Shown: in pieces, positions 1 through 8,921 of the stretch
Position numbering within the stretch: the first letter of the stretch is position 1
Layout of the letters: each line of letters starts with the position of its first letter
Source of the DNA: Lysobacter prati
Lineage (GTDB): Bacteria > Pseudomonadota > Gammaproteobacteria > Xanthomonadales > Xanthomonadaceae
DNA: 64,000 nucleotides
Assembly (NCBI RefSeq): GCF_009765215.1
Contig: NZ_VLNV01000004.1
Span: 124,001-188,000, forward strand
Direction of reading: 5' to 3'
Made by a program: the position numbers and the translations under genes
The notes under the pieces: generated by a model
What the model was told of the DNA's origin: nothing
Databases searched by the model: none
Seen by the model: only the letters and a program-made list of their open reading frames with translations

Positions 1-260
1 TTCGCCAGATCGCCCAGCGTCACGTCGCTTTCGTACTGCAGCAGCGCCGTGCTCGCCGCGGTGCTGCCCCAGCCGATGTCGCGCTGCTCGATCACCACGA
101 CCTCGTGGCCGTCCTCGACCAGCGCGTCGGCGATCAGGGCGGCGGTCACGCCGCCGCCAATGATCGCGACGTCACAGCTGGTGTCGGTCTCCAGCCGTGG
201 AAAGGCGTACATCAGGCCGTTGCTGACGGCCCAGTACGGGTAGCCGCTTTTCAGGTCCAA
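1..260 (-). CDS. FAD-dependent oxidoreductase, N-terminal part (cut by window edge)
   Basis: The window holds only the first ~86 residues, running off at base 1. A dinucleotide-binding motif, VAIIGGGVTA, lies at about residues 31-40. It is followed by a second strand ending in an acidic residue (VVVIEQRD) and by a GSTAAST segment, the usual start of DAO-type flavin oxidoreductases. The likely start is TTG at 260, directly abutting the stop codon of the ferritin-like gene at 261, which implies translational coupling. ATG at 212 would leave about 14 residues before the FAD motif and is the alternative. The substrate cannot be told from this fragment. Confidence 0.75.
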   Translation of the reverse strand, partial: MDLKSGYPYWAVSNGLMYAFPRLETDTSCDVAIIGGGVTAALIADALVEDGHEVVVIEQRDIGWGSTAASTALLQYESDVTLGDLA

Positions 261-881
261 TCAGTGCTTCTTGGGCATCGATTCGCGCGCCTTCTCGGCA
301 CGCGCCGCGCCGATCGCGGTTTCGACCTGCTTGACCTCCTCCGGTGGCGGCAGCACCGCGGGGATTCCAAGCGATTGCAGCCACAGCTCCCGGCTCCAGC
401 CGCGCGTGTGGTACAGGTGATGGTCCTCGTCGTCCTCCACCGCCTCGTACGCCTGCTTGAGCACCTTCGCCAGGTCGCCGGTGGTGTGTTTGGTAATCTG
501 CCCGATCAGCTCCCAGTTGTGATGGTCCTTGGTTTCGGCCAGCACCACGCATTCGGTGGCCACCAGTTCGGCAGCGACTGCGTCGCCGGACTTGCTGGCT
601 ATGTTCATCGCTTCGACCAGCGATTTGCCGATGTGTCCCACCACTTCGCGACCCGGGGACCGGGTGTCGGGATCCAGCCCCAACTGTTCGAACACGACGA
701 GCAGGACCTTGCGATGCGTTTTCGTCTCGGCCAGGTACTCCTGCCACTCCTCGCGCAGATCTTCGTTGACCGCGCAACCGATCGCTGTTTCATAGATCTT
801 GATGCCGCCCAGTTCGGTTTCCAATGCCTGGTACAAAAGTTCGTTGACCTGGCCCTGTTCGATCATTGCTTTCCTGGCCAT
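261..881 (-). CDS. ferritin-like (rubrerythrin-type) protein
   Basis: A 206-residue, mostly helical protein. It has two Glu...ExxxH-type patterns spaced like the di-iron ligands of the ferritin-like fold: ELLYQALETELG...ETKTH near residues 15-50, and ECVVLAETKDHHNW near residues 105-120. No signal peptide is seen, so it is probably cytoplasmic. I chose the ATG at 881 (MARKAM); upstream in-frame codons run into the divergent promoter region. It is followed immediately by the flavoprotein at 260, so the pair is probably an operon. Iron storage or an oxygen-dependent redox role are both possible. The family is clear, the function is not. Confidence 0.7.
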   Translation of the reverse strand: MARKAMIEQGQVNELLYQALETELGGIKIYETAIGCAVNEDLREEWQEYLAETKTHRKVLLVVFEQLGLDPDTRSPGREVVGHIGKSLVEAMNIASKSGDAVAAELVATECVVLAETKDHHNWELIGQITKHTTGDLAKVLKQAYEAVEDDEDHHLYHTRGWSRELWLQSLGIPAVLPPPEEVKQVETAIGAARAEKARESMPKKH

Positions 882-1130
882 TGCCGGGACTCCAGTGGAC
901 TGTTTTGCGAGATCCACGTGTAGCCAGCACGGTGTTAACCGGACGTGGAAAATTCGCTGGGCGCCCTCGACATCTGCCCACGCGGCCTGAATGCCCTGCT
1001 TGCGAAAGGCACCAGAAGCGTTCGCTGTGCGCACGCGCAAGCGCGCATTGACACCGTCGCCGGGCGCAGGAAAGTATGTGACGGGGAAGCAGTCCGGGGC
1101 CGGATCGGCCCGCGCATCAGGGCGAGGCGA

Positions 1131-2243
1131 ATGAATTCTTCATCTGTAGCTGATCTGCTGGGCCAGTACGACCCGACCTTGCCGCTGGCCGAGGCCTCGA
1201 CCATTCCGGCCTCCTGGTACGTCGACGAGCGCATCAGCGAGCGCGAGAAGCGCACGACGTTCTCGCGGTCGTGGCAGATGGCCGGGCGCCTGGACCAGCT
1301 GCGCGAGCCCGGGCAATACGTCACCTGCGAGATCGCCGGGGAGCCCATCCTGGTCGTGCGCGGCAGCGACGGCGAGCTGCGCGGCTTCTTCAACGTCTGC
1401 CGCCACCATGCTGCGGCGGTGATGACCGAACCGTCAGGTTGCGCGCAGAACCTGCGCTGCCCTTACCACGGCTGGACCTACACGCTGGAGGGCGCGCTCA
1501 AGGGCACGCCGAGCTTCAACAGCGAATGCCATTTCGACCGTTCGCAGCACGGCCTGGCGCCGGTCGCCACCGCGGTCTGGGAGAACTGGGTGTTCGTGCG
1601 CCTGGATGCGCAGGGACCGAGCCTCGAGGAATTCCTCGGCGTCGACCTGATCGAGCAGATCCGCCCGCTGCAGCTGTCGAAGCTGCACTTCTTCGAGCGT
1701 CGGCATTACCTGTTCGACTGCAACTGGAAGGTGTTCGTCGACAACTACCTCGACGGCGGCTACCACGTGCCGCACCTGCACAAGGGCCTGGACAGCGTCC
1801 TGGACTACAAGAACTACACCATCGAGAACGGCGGCCGCTTCTGCCTGCAGTCGAGCCCGCTGACCACGGCCAAGGCGCAGGAGGATTACGCCGCGGTGCG
1901 CAAGGGCGATCGTGCGCTGTACTACTGGATGCATCCGAACCTGATGATCAACTGGTACGAGGGGATGATGGATACCAACCTCGTGCTGCCGCTGGGCGTC
2001 AACCAGACCGAGGTGATCTTCGATTTCTGGTTCGAGGATGTGTCGGAGGCGGCGTATGCGCGCAACCGCGCCAGCGTCGATGTCGGCCAGCAGATCCAGG
2101 ACGAGGACATGGCGATCTGCAAGTCGGTGCAGCGCGGATTGCATTCACGCGCGTATTCGACCGGGCGGCTGTCGGTCCGGCGCGAGGCGGGGGAGCATCT
2201 GTTTCATCGGCTGTTGCATGAGGATCTGAGCGCGGGTGGGTGA
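1131..2243 (+). CDS. Rieske non-heme iron oxygenase, alpha subunit
   Basis: A 370-residue ring-hydroxylating/choline-monooxygenase-type oxygenase. The Rieske ligands are visible as C90-x-H92 (NVCRHH) and C110-x2-H113 (LRCPYHGW). The mononuclear iron site is DNYLDGGYHVPHLH near 204-217, where H212 and H217 are the expected histidines. Length fits the CMO/GbcA-like group rather than two-component aromatic dioxygenases. The start is ATG at 1131, preceded by a GGGCGAGG purine stretch. No reductase or ferredoxin gene is in the window, so electrons must come from elsewhere. It is divergent from the ferritin-like/flavoprotein pair and convergent with the DUF998 gene. The substrate is unknown; a quaternary amine is a guess from the family. 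Confidence 0.85.
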   Translation: MNSSSVADLLGQYDPTLPLAEASTIPASWYVDERISEREKRTTFSRSWQMAGRLDQLREPGQYVTCEIAGEPILVVRGSDGELRGFFNVCRHHAAAVMTEPSGCAQNLRCPYHGWTYTLEGALKGTPSFNSECHFDRSQHGLAPVATAVWENWVFVRLDAQGPSLEEFLGVDLIEQIRPLQLSKLHFFERRHYLFDCNWKVFVDNYLDGGYHVPHLHKGLDSVLDYKNYTIENGGRFCLQSSPLTTAKAQEDYAAVRKGDRALYYWMHPNLMINWYEGMMDTNLVLPLGVNQTEVIFDFWFEDVSEAAYARNRASVDVGQQIQDEDMAICKSVQRGLHSRAYSTGRLSVRREAGEHLFHRLLHEDLSAGG

Positions 2244-2251
2244 TGAACACC

Positions 2252-2335
2252 GTCATCCCGGGCGAAAGCCGGGATCCATTTGCCGTTGACCTTGCACGCA
2301 ACGTCCATGGATTCCCGCCTTCGCGGGAATGACGG
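2252..2335. repeat. REP-like palindrome pair
   Basis: Two imperfect palindromes, in opposite orientation, lie between two convergent genes. The first reads GTCATCCCGGGCGAAAGCC and onward; the second holds TTCCCGCCTTCGCGGGAATG. The same family of elements occurs at 29111, 45367 and 59668. The position suggests a role in transcription termination or message stability. The family is abundant in Xanthomonadaceae genomes (from memory). Confidence 0.7.
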
Positions 2336-2336
2336 G

Positions 2337-3038
2337 TTATTCCGGACTGGGTGGCGTATCCGCCACAGACTGCATCCTCACCAGCTGCTCATGCCGCAAC
2401 CACCACGCGGCAGTCCCCAGCCACAGCAGGATCATCGAGATCACCGTCTTCTGCCGCAGGCCTTCGGGCAGGCCGTGCCAGTACGCGTAGATCCAAAGTG
2501 CAATGAAGCTGGCCACGGCCAGAGGCAATGCCAGTGCCACGTGCACACGCCAGACCTCGTCGTAGTGGAAGCGCCAGGACTGCACCATCATCGCCAGCGT
2601 CACGCTCAGGAACGTGGTCAGCGCGGCAAGCCGGTGCAGCAGGTTTTCCTGGGCGTGGTCGAGCAACGGAAGGTCGGTCTCGGAGATCGCGGTCAGCGCC
2701 AGCGCGATCCCTGCGACGGCCAGCAGGAACGCCGGCACGGTGCTGCGCGCCTGTGGCTGCAGGACGCGGTTCAGCCCGGCGCCGAGCAGCACCAGGGCCA
2801 TGCTCAGGGCGTAATAGGCCATCCGCAGCCAACCGCCGTACGGGCCCTTGAGGTAGGCGCTGAGCGGATCCTGGCGCCAGTCCAGGTCGGTGCGCAGCCA
2901 CTGCAGCACGATGGCGGTCGACAGGAAGACGATCACGGCGACCAGGCAGATCAGCCCCGAGCGGTGCCGCACGATGCCGTCGAGGAAGCTGCGTTGCTTC
3001 CCTTGCACTGCCGCATCGACGGATACCGTCGCCTTCAT
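2337..3038 (-). CDS. DUF998-type integral membrane protein
   Basis: A 233-residue protein with about six hydrophobic segments: ICLVAVIVFLS near 30-45, then segments near 70-90, 100-120, 133-153, 170-190 and 205-220. The order and length match the DUF998 family of uncharacterised inner-membrane proteins. The segment after the first helix (DWRQDPLSAYLKGP) is typical of the family. It is transcribed on the minus strand downstream of the flavoprotein run but with its own start at 3038. No catalytic function is known. Confidence 0.7.
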   Translation of the reverse strand: MKATVSVDAAVQGKQRSFLDGIVRHRSGLICLVAVIVFLSTAIVLQWLRTDLDWRQDPLSAYLKGPYGGWLRMAYYALSMALVLLGAGLNRVLQPQARSTVPAFLLAVAGIALALTAISETDLPLLDHAQENLLHRLAALTTFLSVTLAMMVQSWRFHYDEVWRVHVALALPLAVASFIALWIYAYWHGLPEGLRQKTVISMILLWLGTAAWWLRHEQLVRMQSVADTPPSPE

Positions 3039-3083
3039 GATGGTGCCAACGAGGCGGCCGCTATTTCGCGGCCACCTCCGACT

Positions 3084-4604
3084 TTACGCGCCTGGTTTGC
3101 CTTTCAACACTGCCTGCGCGGCATTGCGTCCGGCCGCGCCGCTGATGCCGCCACCGCCGTGGCTGCCACTGCCGCACAGGTAGAGGCCGTCGACCGGCGT
3201 GGCGTGGTTCGACCAGCCCGGCAGCGGGCGCATGAAGAACATCTGGTCGAGGATCAGCTGTCCGTGGTTCATGTCGCCTTCGCTGAGGCCGTACTGCTGT
3301 TCCAGATCGGCCGCGGTGATCGTGCGCACTTCCCGCACGGACGCTTCCAGCGCCGGGAACTGCCCGGCGACGATAGCGACAGCGGTGCGCTCGATCGTCG
3401 CCCTCGCCTCTTCCCAGCCGATCCCGCGCAGCTTGTACGGCGCCGACTGGACATGGATGGAGACGACCTTGCCGGCGGTGGTGGCCTCCAGATACGGATT
3501 GGCCGCCAGCTCGCCGTACTTGGCGGCGTCGTAGGCGCGTTCGAGGTACTTCAAGGTCGGTGCGATCGCCAGCGTTCCCGCCGGCAGGCCGTGGTTGCCG
3601 TTGGTCAGCAGGTGCACCTTGGCGACGGCGCCGCGCATCTTGATCGACTGCACCTGCCAGACGAAGTCCGGCGGCAGCTCCGGTGCACCGACCAGGCCCA
3701 GCAGGGTGCGTCGCGGATCGGCGGCCGACAGCACCGTCGTCGCGGCGATCTCCTCGCCATTGTCCAGGCGCACGCCCGACACCCGCAGCGAGTCGACCAG
3801 GATGCGTTCGACGCCGGCGCTCGTGCGCAGCTCGCCACCTGCGGCCTTGAATGCGGCCACCAGCGCGTCGGCGACCTTGCCGTTGCCGCCCACGACCGGA
3901 CGCTGAGCGAGGCCACCGCGGTTGAGCCAGTTGTGCATCAGCGTGTAACCGGTGCCGGCCGACATCGATCCGAGCGTGTGACCGTGGATGCCGACCGCTG
4001 CAACGGCGGCCTTCACCTGCTCCGACTCGAACCATTCCTCGGTGAACTCCACCGTCGACATCGACATCGCCCGGATCACCCTGAACATGTCGCGGCCGCC
4101 CAGTCGACGCAGCGTCCAGGCCAGCTTCGCCAGCGGCCAGCCTTCGGCCAGGCCGACATGCGGCAGGCGCGGCATCGGCGTGCGGTAGGCCGCATCGAGG
4201 AAAGCAGCGGCACGGTCCATGAAGGCGACGAACTCCGGCCAGCGCGCGGCGTCGGCCGCGGAGAACTGGCGGATCGATTCGAGCGTGGCGGCATCGCCCG
4301 GCGTGGTCGACAGGTGCAGGCGCTTGCCGTCCGGCTGCAGCGAGACGTACGGGGTTGCGGCCTCGTATGCCAATCCGTGCCGGGTCAGCCCGAGAGCGTC
4401 GACGATGTCGGGGCGCAACTGCGCGCCGGCGTGCAGCGGATCGAAGCTGCTGTCGCCGAGCGTGTCGGTGGCCAGCTGCCCGCCGGCGCGGTCGCGCTGC
4501 TCGAGCACCAGCACTTTCTTGCCTGCCTTGGCCAGGTACGTCGCCGCGACCAGGCCGTTGTGGCCGGCGCCGACGATGAGGATGTCGTATCGCGTGTTCG
4601 TCAT
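3084..4604 (-). CDS. phytoene-desaturase-like NAD(P)/FAD-dependent oxidoreductase (copy 2)
   Basis: A 506-residue flavoprotein opening with the FAD motif ILIVGAGHNGLVAATYLA at residues 8-25. It has an AGGQLATDT segment after the second strand, and a C-terminal second FAD contact near GLYLCGSGSHGGGG. The architecture is that of the PYROXD2/CrtI superfamily. It is homologous to its upstream neighbour at 4607-6187 and is separated from it by 2 bases, so the two are co-transcribed. No phytoene synthase or other carotenoid gene is nearby, so a pigment role is unlikely. A paired heteromeric amine or C-C oxidase acting with the neighbouring GcvT-like protein is inference. Confidence 0.8.
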   Translation of the reverse strand: MTNTRYDILIVGAGHNGLVAATYLAKAGKKVLVLEQRDRAGGQLATDTLGDSSFDPLHAGAQLRPDIVDALGLTRHGLAYEAATPYVSLQPDGKRLHLSTTPGDAATLESIRQFSAADAARWPEFVAFMDRAAAFLDAAYRTPMPRLPHVGLAEGWPLAKLAWTLRRLGGRDMFRVIRAMSMSTVEFTEEWFESEQVKAAVAAVGIHGHTLGSMSAGTGYTLMHNWLNRGGLAQRPVVGGNGKVADALVAAFKAAGGELRTSAGVERILVDSLRVSGVRLDNGEEIAATTVLSAADPRRTLLGLVGAPELPPDFVWQVQSIKMRGAVAKVHLLTNGNHGLPAGTLAIAPTLKYLERAYDAAKYGELAANPYLEATTAGKVVSIHVQSAPYKLRGIGWEEARATIERTAVAIVAGQFPALEASVREVRTITAADLEQQYGLSEGDMNHGQLILDQMFFMRPLPGWSNHATPVDGLYLCGSGSHGGGGISGAAGRNAAQAVLKGKPGA

Positions 4605-4606
4605 GG

Positions 4607-6187
4607 TCACTTCCAGTCCTTCAGCACTTCCTGCGCCGCCATCTTGCCGGCCGCGCCCATCACGCCACCGCCGGGGTGCGCGCCCGAGGCACCGAAGTAG
4701 TAGCCCGGCAACGGCGTGCGGAAGTCCGCCCACTGCGGCGCCGGTCGCAGGAAGAACAGTTGGTGCAACAGCAGCTCGCCGTGGAAGATGTTGCCGCCGG
4801 TGATGCCGGCGATCTGCTCGATGTCCTTGGGCGTGATCACCTGCTTGCCGACGATCTTGCTGCGGATGTCCGGGGCGTAGCGTTCGAGCGTGGAGATCAC
4901 CGTCTCGCCGAACGCATCGCGCTTGGCATCGTCCCAGCCGCCCTCGATGTCGTACGGCGCGTACTGCACGAAGCACGACGCCACGTGATGGCCCGGCGGC
5001 GCCATGTCGCGGTCGATCATCGACGGGAAGATCATGTCGATGTACGGCTGCTTGGCGAACTGGCCGTACTTGGCCTCGTCGTAGGCGCGCTCGATGTACT
5101 CCATGCTCGGGCTGATCGAGACAGCGCCGCGGTGCAGCGCGCCTTCGCCGGGCAGGCAGGTGAAATCCGGCAGCCCGCTGAAGGCAATGTTGACCTTGCC
5201 GGAGGAACCGCGAACGCGGAAGTTCTTGATCTGCTGCACGAACTCGTCCGGCAGGTGCTTGCCTTCGACGAACTGCAGGAAGCTGCGCTTGGGATCGGCC
5301 GCCGAGATGACGACCTTGGCGCGCAGCTCGTCGCCATTGGCGAGCGCAACACCGGAGGCGCGGCCACCGCGCACGACCACCTGCTCGACCGCGGCGTTGG
5401 TGCGGATCTCCACGCCGAGCGCGCGCGCCGAACTGGCGATCGCCTGCGTCACGCCGCCGTTGCCGTTCTTGCAGAAGCCCCACGCACGGAAGGCGCCATC
5501 GATCTCGCCCATGTAGTGGTGCAGCAGCACGTAGGCGGTGCCCGGCGAATGCGGACCGAGGAAGGTGCCGATGATGCCGCTGGCCGACTTGGTGCCCTTG
5601 AGCGGATCGAACTCGAACCAGTCGTTGAGCAGGTCGGCGGCCGACTGCGTCAGCAGCTTGGCGATCTGGTAGAGCTCCTTCTCCGACAGGCTCTTGCCGT
5701 ACTGGCCGAGTTTAAGCAGGCCCTTGAGGTCACGCAGGCTCAGCGACGACGGGTCCGGCGGCACCAGGCCGATGATCGGCTTGATCGCCTTGGCGGCGCG
5801 CGCCATCACCCGGCCGTATTCGTCGGACGCTTCGGCGTCGCGCGGTGAATGGCGATAGAGCTCCTGGCGCGTCAGGTCGTGGTCGTCCCACGCGGCCAGG
5901 TAGTCGCCGTTGTCCATCGGCGTGACCGTGCTCGGCAACGGCAGGATCTTCAGGCCGTGCTTGGGCAGTTCGAGGTCGCGGATGATCTCCGGGCGCAGCA
6001 GGCTGACCACGTAGGAAAACTGGCTGAAGCGATAGCCGGGGAACGGTTCGGCGGTGACCGCCGCGCCGCCGACAACCTCGCGGCGTTCGAGAACGGCCAC
6101 CTTCTTGCCCGCGCGCGCCAGGTAGGCGGCAGCGATCAGGCCGTTGTGGCCGGCGCCGATGACGACGGCGTCGTACTGGTTGGTCAT
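4607..6187 (-). CDS. phytoene-desaturase-like NAD(P)/FAD-dependent oxidoreductase (copy 1, PYROXD2-like)
   Basis: A 526-residue flavoprotein with the FAD motif AVVIGAGHNGLIAAAYLA near residue 8, the RREVVGGAA segment at the end of strand 2, and a closing GYYFGASGAHPGGGVMG near 500. It resembles PYROXD2-type members of the CrtI family. ATG at 6187 overlaps the stop of the upstream GcvT-like gene (ATGA), so translation is coupled. Its downstream neighbour is a diverged copy of the same family. Two adjacent copies after a folate-binding GcvT-like protein suggest one multi-enzyme oxidation step, but the substrate is not known. Confidence 0.8.
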   Translation of the reverse strand: MTNQYDAVVIGAGHNGLIAAAYLARAGKKVAVLERREVVGGAAVTAEPFPGYRFSQFSYVVSLLRPEIIRDLELPKHGLKILPLPSTVTPMDNGDYLAAWDDHDLTRQELYRHSPRDAEASDEYGRVMARAAKAIKPIIGLVPPDPSSLSLRDLKGLLKLGQYGKSLSEKELYQIAKLLTQSAADLLNDWFEFDPLKGTKSASGIIGTFLGPHSPGTAYVLLHHYMGEIDGAFRAWGFCKNGNGGVTQAIASSARALGVEIRTNAAVEQVVVRGGRASGVALANGDELRAKVVISAADPKRSFLQFVEGKHLPDEFVQQIKNFRVRGSSGKVNIAFSGLPDFTCLPGEGALHRGAVSISPSMEYIERAYDEAKYGQFAKQPYIDMIFPSMIDRDMAPPGHHVASCFVQYAPYDIEGGWDDAKRDAFGETVISTLERYAPDIRSKIVGKQVITPKDIEQIAGITGGNIFHGELLLHQLFFLRPAPQWADFRTPLPGYYFGASGAHPGGGVMGAAGKMAAQEVLKDWK

Positions 6188-7383
6188 CACTTCTTCTTCC
6201 ACTCCGGCTCGTAGAACGGCAGCTTCACCACCTTGCCCGGCGCCTGCAGGCGCCTGTGCTCGACGGTGACTTCCATGGTGAGCGCGGTTCCCGGCTCGTA
6301 GTACGGGCGCTGCAGGTGCACCAGCGCGATGTATTTCTTCAGCACCGGCGACCAGGTACTGGTAGAGGCATAACCGACCTGCTTGTCGCCCTGCATCATC
6401 GGCAGGCTCTCACGCACCGCCATGCCGGGAATCTGCGGCGGCAGGCCGACGCGGGCAAACAGCGGCTCCATCTTTTCCCAGTCGACCTCGAAGCCGACCA
6501 GCTTCCACGCCGAGCCCTCGCCCTTCTCGCGCTCCAGCGCGCGGCGGCCGACGAAGTAACCGGGCTTGTCGAGCTGCACTGCCCAGTCCAGGCCCATCTC
6601 CAGCGGCGTCGACTTCTGCCCTTCGATCCAGGCGTGATTGGCGGGCGTGTAGTCGACATCGATCATGAACAAGCCGGCTTCGACGCGCGCCATGTCCATC
6701 GCCAGGATCCCGCACGGGACGATGCCGTAGTCGCCACCGGCTTCCATCAGCGCGTCCCACACGTGCAGCGCATCGGCCTTGTCGATCCAGATCTCGTAAC
6801 CGAGGTCGCCGGTGTAGCCGGTGCGCGAGATGGTGACCGGCTTGCCGGCCAGCGTGTTCGCCATCACCTTGAAGTACTTGAGCTTGTCGAGCGTCTTGGC
6901 GCAGCAGCGGTTGAGCACCGCGCGCGACTTCGGGCCCTGCAGGCTCAGCGCCGCCACCTGTTCGGTGACTTCAGTGATCGTCACGTCCATGCCTACGGCA
7001 TTCATCGACAGCCAGCGCAGCGACGGCTCGGCCGAGGTCAGGCGGAAGGTGTTCTCGGCCAGGCGCGAGATCGTGCCGTCATCGAGCAGCCTGCCTTCCT
7101 CGTCGCACCAGCCGGTGTAACCGACCTGGCCGACCGCCATCTTCTGCACGTCGCGCGGGGTCAGCTTGTGCAGCAGGCGCGCGGCGTCGGGGCCGGTGAT
7201 GATGTACTTCATCAGTGGCGAGACATCGATCGCGGCGACGCCGTCGCGGATCGCCCAGTACTCGCGGTCCAGGTTCAGGTCGTAGGAACCGGCCACGATG
7301 TGTCCGGCCCAGCGCCGCCAGTTCTGCGGCAGGCACAGGCGTGAGGTGCGCTCGTGGAAAGGCGTGCGTTTGAGTTCCAGCAT
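6187..7383 (-). CDS. GcvT-like aminomethyltransferase family protein
   Basis: A 398-residue protein of the folate-binding GcvT/YgfZ/DmdA superfamily. It has the N-terminal segment GVAAIDVSPLMKYIITGPDA near 48-67, a central ISRTGYTGDLGYEIW near 195-210, and the C-terminal beta-barrel with GYASTSTWSPVLKKYIAL near 345-362. These regions line the tetrahydrofolate pocket in the family. In related systems such proteins take a one-carbon unit from a methylated amine during oxidation or demethylation. No GcvH or GcvP is nearby, so it is not the glycine cleavage system. The overlap with the flavoprotein gene at 6187 supports a joint reaction. Confidence 0.8.
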   Translation of the reverse strand: MLELKRTPFHERTSRLCLPQNWRRWAGHIVAGSYDLNLDREYWAIRDGVAAIDVSPLMKYIITGPDAARLLHKLTPRDVQKMAVGQVGYTGWCDEEGRLLDDGTISRLAENTFRLTSAEPSLRWLSMNAVGMDVTITEVTEQVAALSLQGPKSRAVLNRCCAKTLDKLKYFKVMANTLAGKPVTISRTGYTGDLGYEIWIDKADALHVWDALMEAGGDYGIVPCGILAMDMARVEAGLFMIDVDYTPANHAWIEGQKSTPLEMGLDWAVQLDKPGYFVGRRALEREKGEGSAWKLVGFEVDWEKMEPLFARVGLPPQIPGMAVRESLPMMQGDKQVGYASTSTWSPVLKKYIALVHLQRPYYEPGTALTMEVTVEHRRLQAPGKVVKLPFYEPEWKKK

Positions 7384-7463
7384 GGGAGTCCTGCGTGCGT
7401 GCTTTGCGTACGTGCTTTGCGTGTGTTGTTACTTGTCGTCGATCGCGAATTTTGGGAGCAATC

Positions 7464-8828
7464 TCAAGGCTTTGCGGCCGGCGGTACCAGCGGGCGGGCA
7501 CCACCATTGCGCAAACGCAGCACGGTGTAAACCGGCAGGCCTGCAGCCGCCAATACGATCGCCCAGCCGAACGGTTCGCTGCCCAGTCCGATGAAGGCGA
7601 AGATGACGTACGCCAGGCCTGGCACCGCGAGCACCAGCATGTCGCTGTTGGCCGGCCGCTGGCCGCGGCGCCACAACACCAGCAGGGCCATTGCGCAGCA
7701 CAGGTACAGCGGCAGGTTGGCGGCGGTCACCACGGTGGTGATGAAGGTGAAGCCCTGCACCAGCGACTTGCTGTAGTTCATCAGGATCATCGCGCTGGCG
7801 AGTGCGCCGGTGACGACCAGTGCCAGCGCAGGCGCACCGAAGCGGTTGCTGCGCGAGAACGAAGCCGGCAGGCCGCCGTTGCAGGCGATCGTGCGGGTCA
7901 GTTCGCCGACCAGCAGCACCCAGCCGTTCAACGCACCCAGGCCGCTGATGACCACGAACAGCGACAGCGCGCGGCCGAAGCCGCCGCCGACCAGGCGATC
8001 GAGCAGATCAGAGAACGGCGCCTTCGATTGCGCCAGTTCGGCCGCCGGGATCAGCAGCAGCGGCACGGACGAGACGACCAGGTAGATCACGGCCGTGATC
8101 GTGGTGCCGACCATGGTCGCGCGCGGGATGGTCCAGCCGGGGTCGCGCACGCGGTCGGCCGGGACCGCCGCCGATTCGAAACCGAGCATCGCGAACAGGG
8201 CAATGGTTGACGCCGCCATCAGCGGCGCCAGGCTGACCGGCTCGGTCGGCAGGTTCGCGGTGAAGCTCGACGGGTCGGTCAGCAGCAGCCAGATGCCGAG
8301 CCCGGCCACCGTCAGCATCGGCAACAGCTTCAGCACCGTGGTCACGATTTGCACGCGCCCGCCGGCGCGCACGCCCAGCAGGTTGACCAGCACGAATATC
8401 CACAACAGCGTCACCGCCTGCAGCGAGGCGGGTACGTCGCGCAACGCGGGGAACAGGGTGTCGAGGTAACCGACCACGCCAATGGCGATCGCCGCATTGG
8501 TGATCCAGGTCGCGATCCAGTACGACCACATCGCCATGAAGGCGGGGATCTCGCCGAGCGTGCCGCGGATGTAGCCGTAGGGGCCGTCGGCCGAGGGCAT
8601 GTCGCGCGCGAGGCGGGCGAACACCCGGGCCATCGCCAGGCAGCCGAACACGGTGATGACCCAGCCCAGCATCGCGCTGTAGCCGTACGGCGCCAGCGAC
8701 GCCGGCAACAGGAAAATGCCGATGCCGATGGTGTTGCCGACCACCAGCGCGGTGCACATCCAGAAGCCGAGTTTGCGCTCGGGCCGGGTGTCGCAGTGTG
8801 GTGCCTCGTTGACGCGCGGGTCCTGCAT
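7464..8828 (-). CDS. APC-family amino acid permease
   Basis: A 454-residue membrane protein with about twelve hydrophobic segments. The first contains the unwound substrate-binding motif GNTIGIGIFLLP near residues 31-42, as in AdiC/YjeH-type amino acid/polyamine/organocation transporters. The N-terminal ~22 residues are hydrophilic and cytoplasmic. It sits between the exported hydrolase genes and the flavoprotein/GcvT genes, which fits uptake of the amine or amino acid those enzymes release and degrade. It ends at 7464, 80 bases before the GcvT-like start. The gap holds a short near-repeat (GCGTGCTTTGCGTACGTG) around 7396-7424. Confidence 0.85.
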   Translation of the reverse strand: MQDPRVNEAPHCDTRPERKLGFWMCTALVVGNTIGIGIFLLPASLAPYGYSAMLGWVITVFGCLAMARVFARLARDMPSADGPYGYIRGTLGEIPAFMAMWSYWIATWITNAAIAIGVVGYLDTLFPALRDVPASLQAVTLLWIFVLVNLLGVRAGGRVQIVTTVLKLLPMLTVAGLGIWLLLTDPSSFTANLPTEPVSLAPLMAASTIALFAMLGFESAAVPADRVRDPGWTIPRATMVGTTITAVIYLVVSSVPLLLIPAAELAQSKAPFSDLLDRLVGGGFGRALSLFVVISGLGALNGWVLLVGELTRTIACNGGLPASFSRSNRFGAPALALVVTGALASAMILMNYSKSLVQGFTFITTVVTAANLPLYLCCAMALLVLWRRGQRPANSDMLVLAVPGLAYVIFAFIGLGSEPFGWAIVLAAAGLPVYTVLRLRNGGARPLVPPAAKP

Positions 8829-8921
8829 GCCTTGCCACCCCTGTTCAGTTGGTACTGCGGTGCGCGTCCTGCGAATGGTGTCGCCAGCATTCCACTATGT
8901 AGTCGATACCCGTCTTCGACA

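Noticed and set aside
2280-4700. 806-codon plus-strand open frame
   Set aside because: It is antisense to the two flavoprotein/DUF998 genes and is rich in Arg, His and Gln, as shadow frames of GC-rich genes are. It shows no domain.
3084-6187. carotenoid biosynthesis cluster
   Set aside because: The two flavoproteins look like phytoene desaturases, but no phytoene synthase, cyclase or GGPP synthase is near; PYROXD2-like use with GcvT is more likely.
6187-7383. glycine cleavage T protein (gcvT)
   Set aside because: No GcvH or GcvP nearby, and the neighbours are flavoproteins; a GcvT-like demethylating role is more likely.
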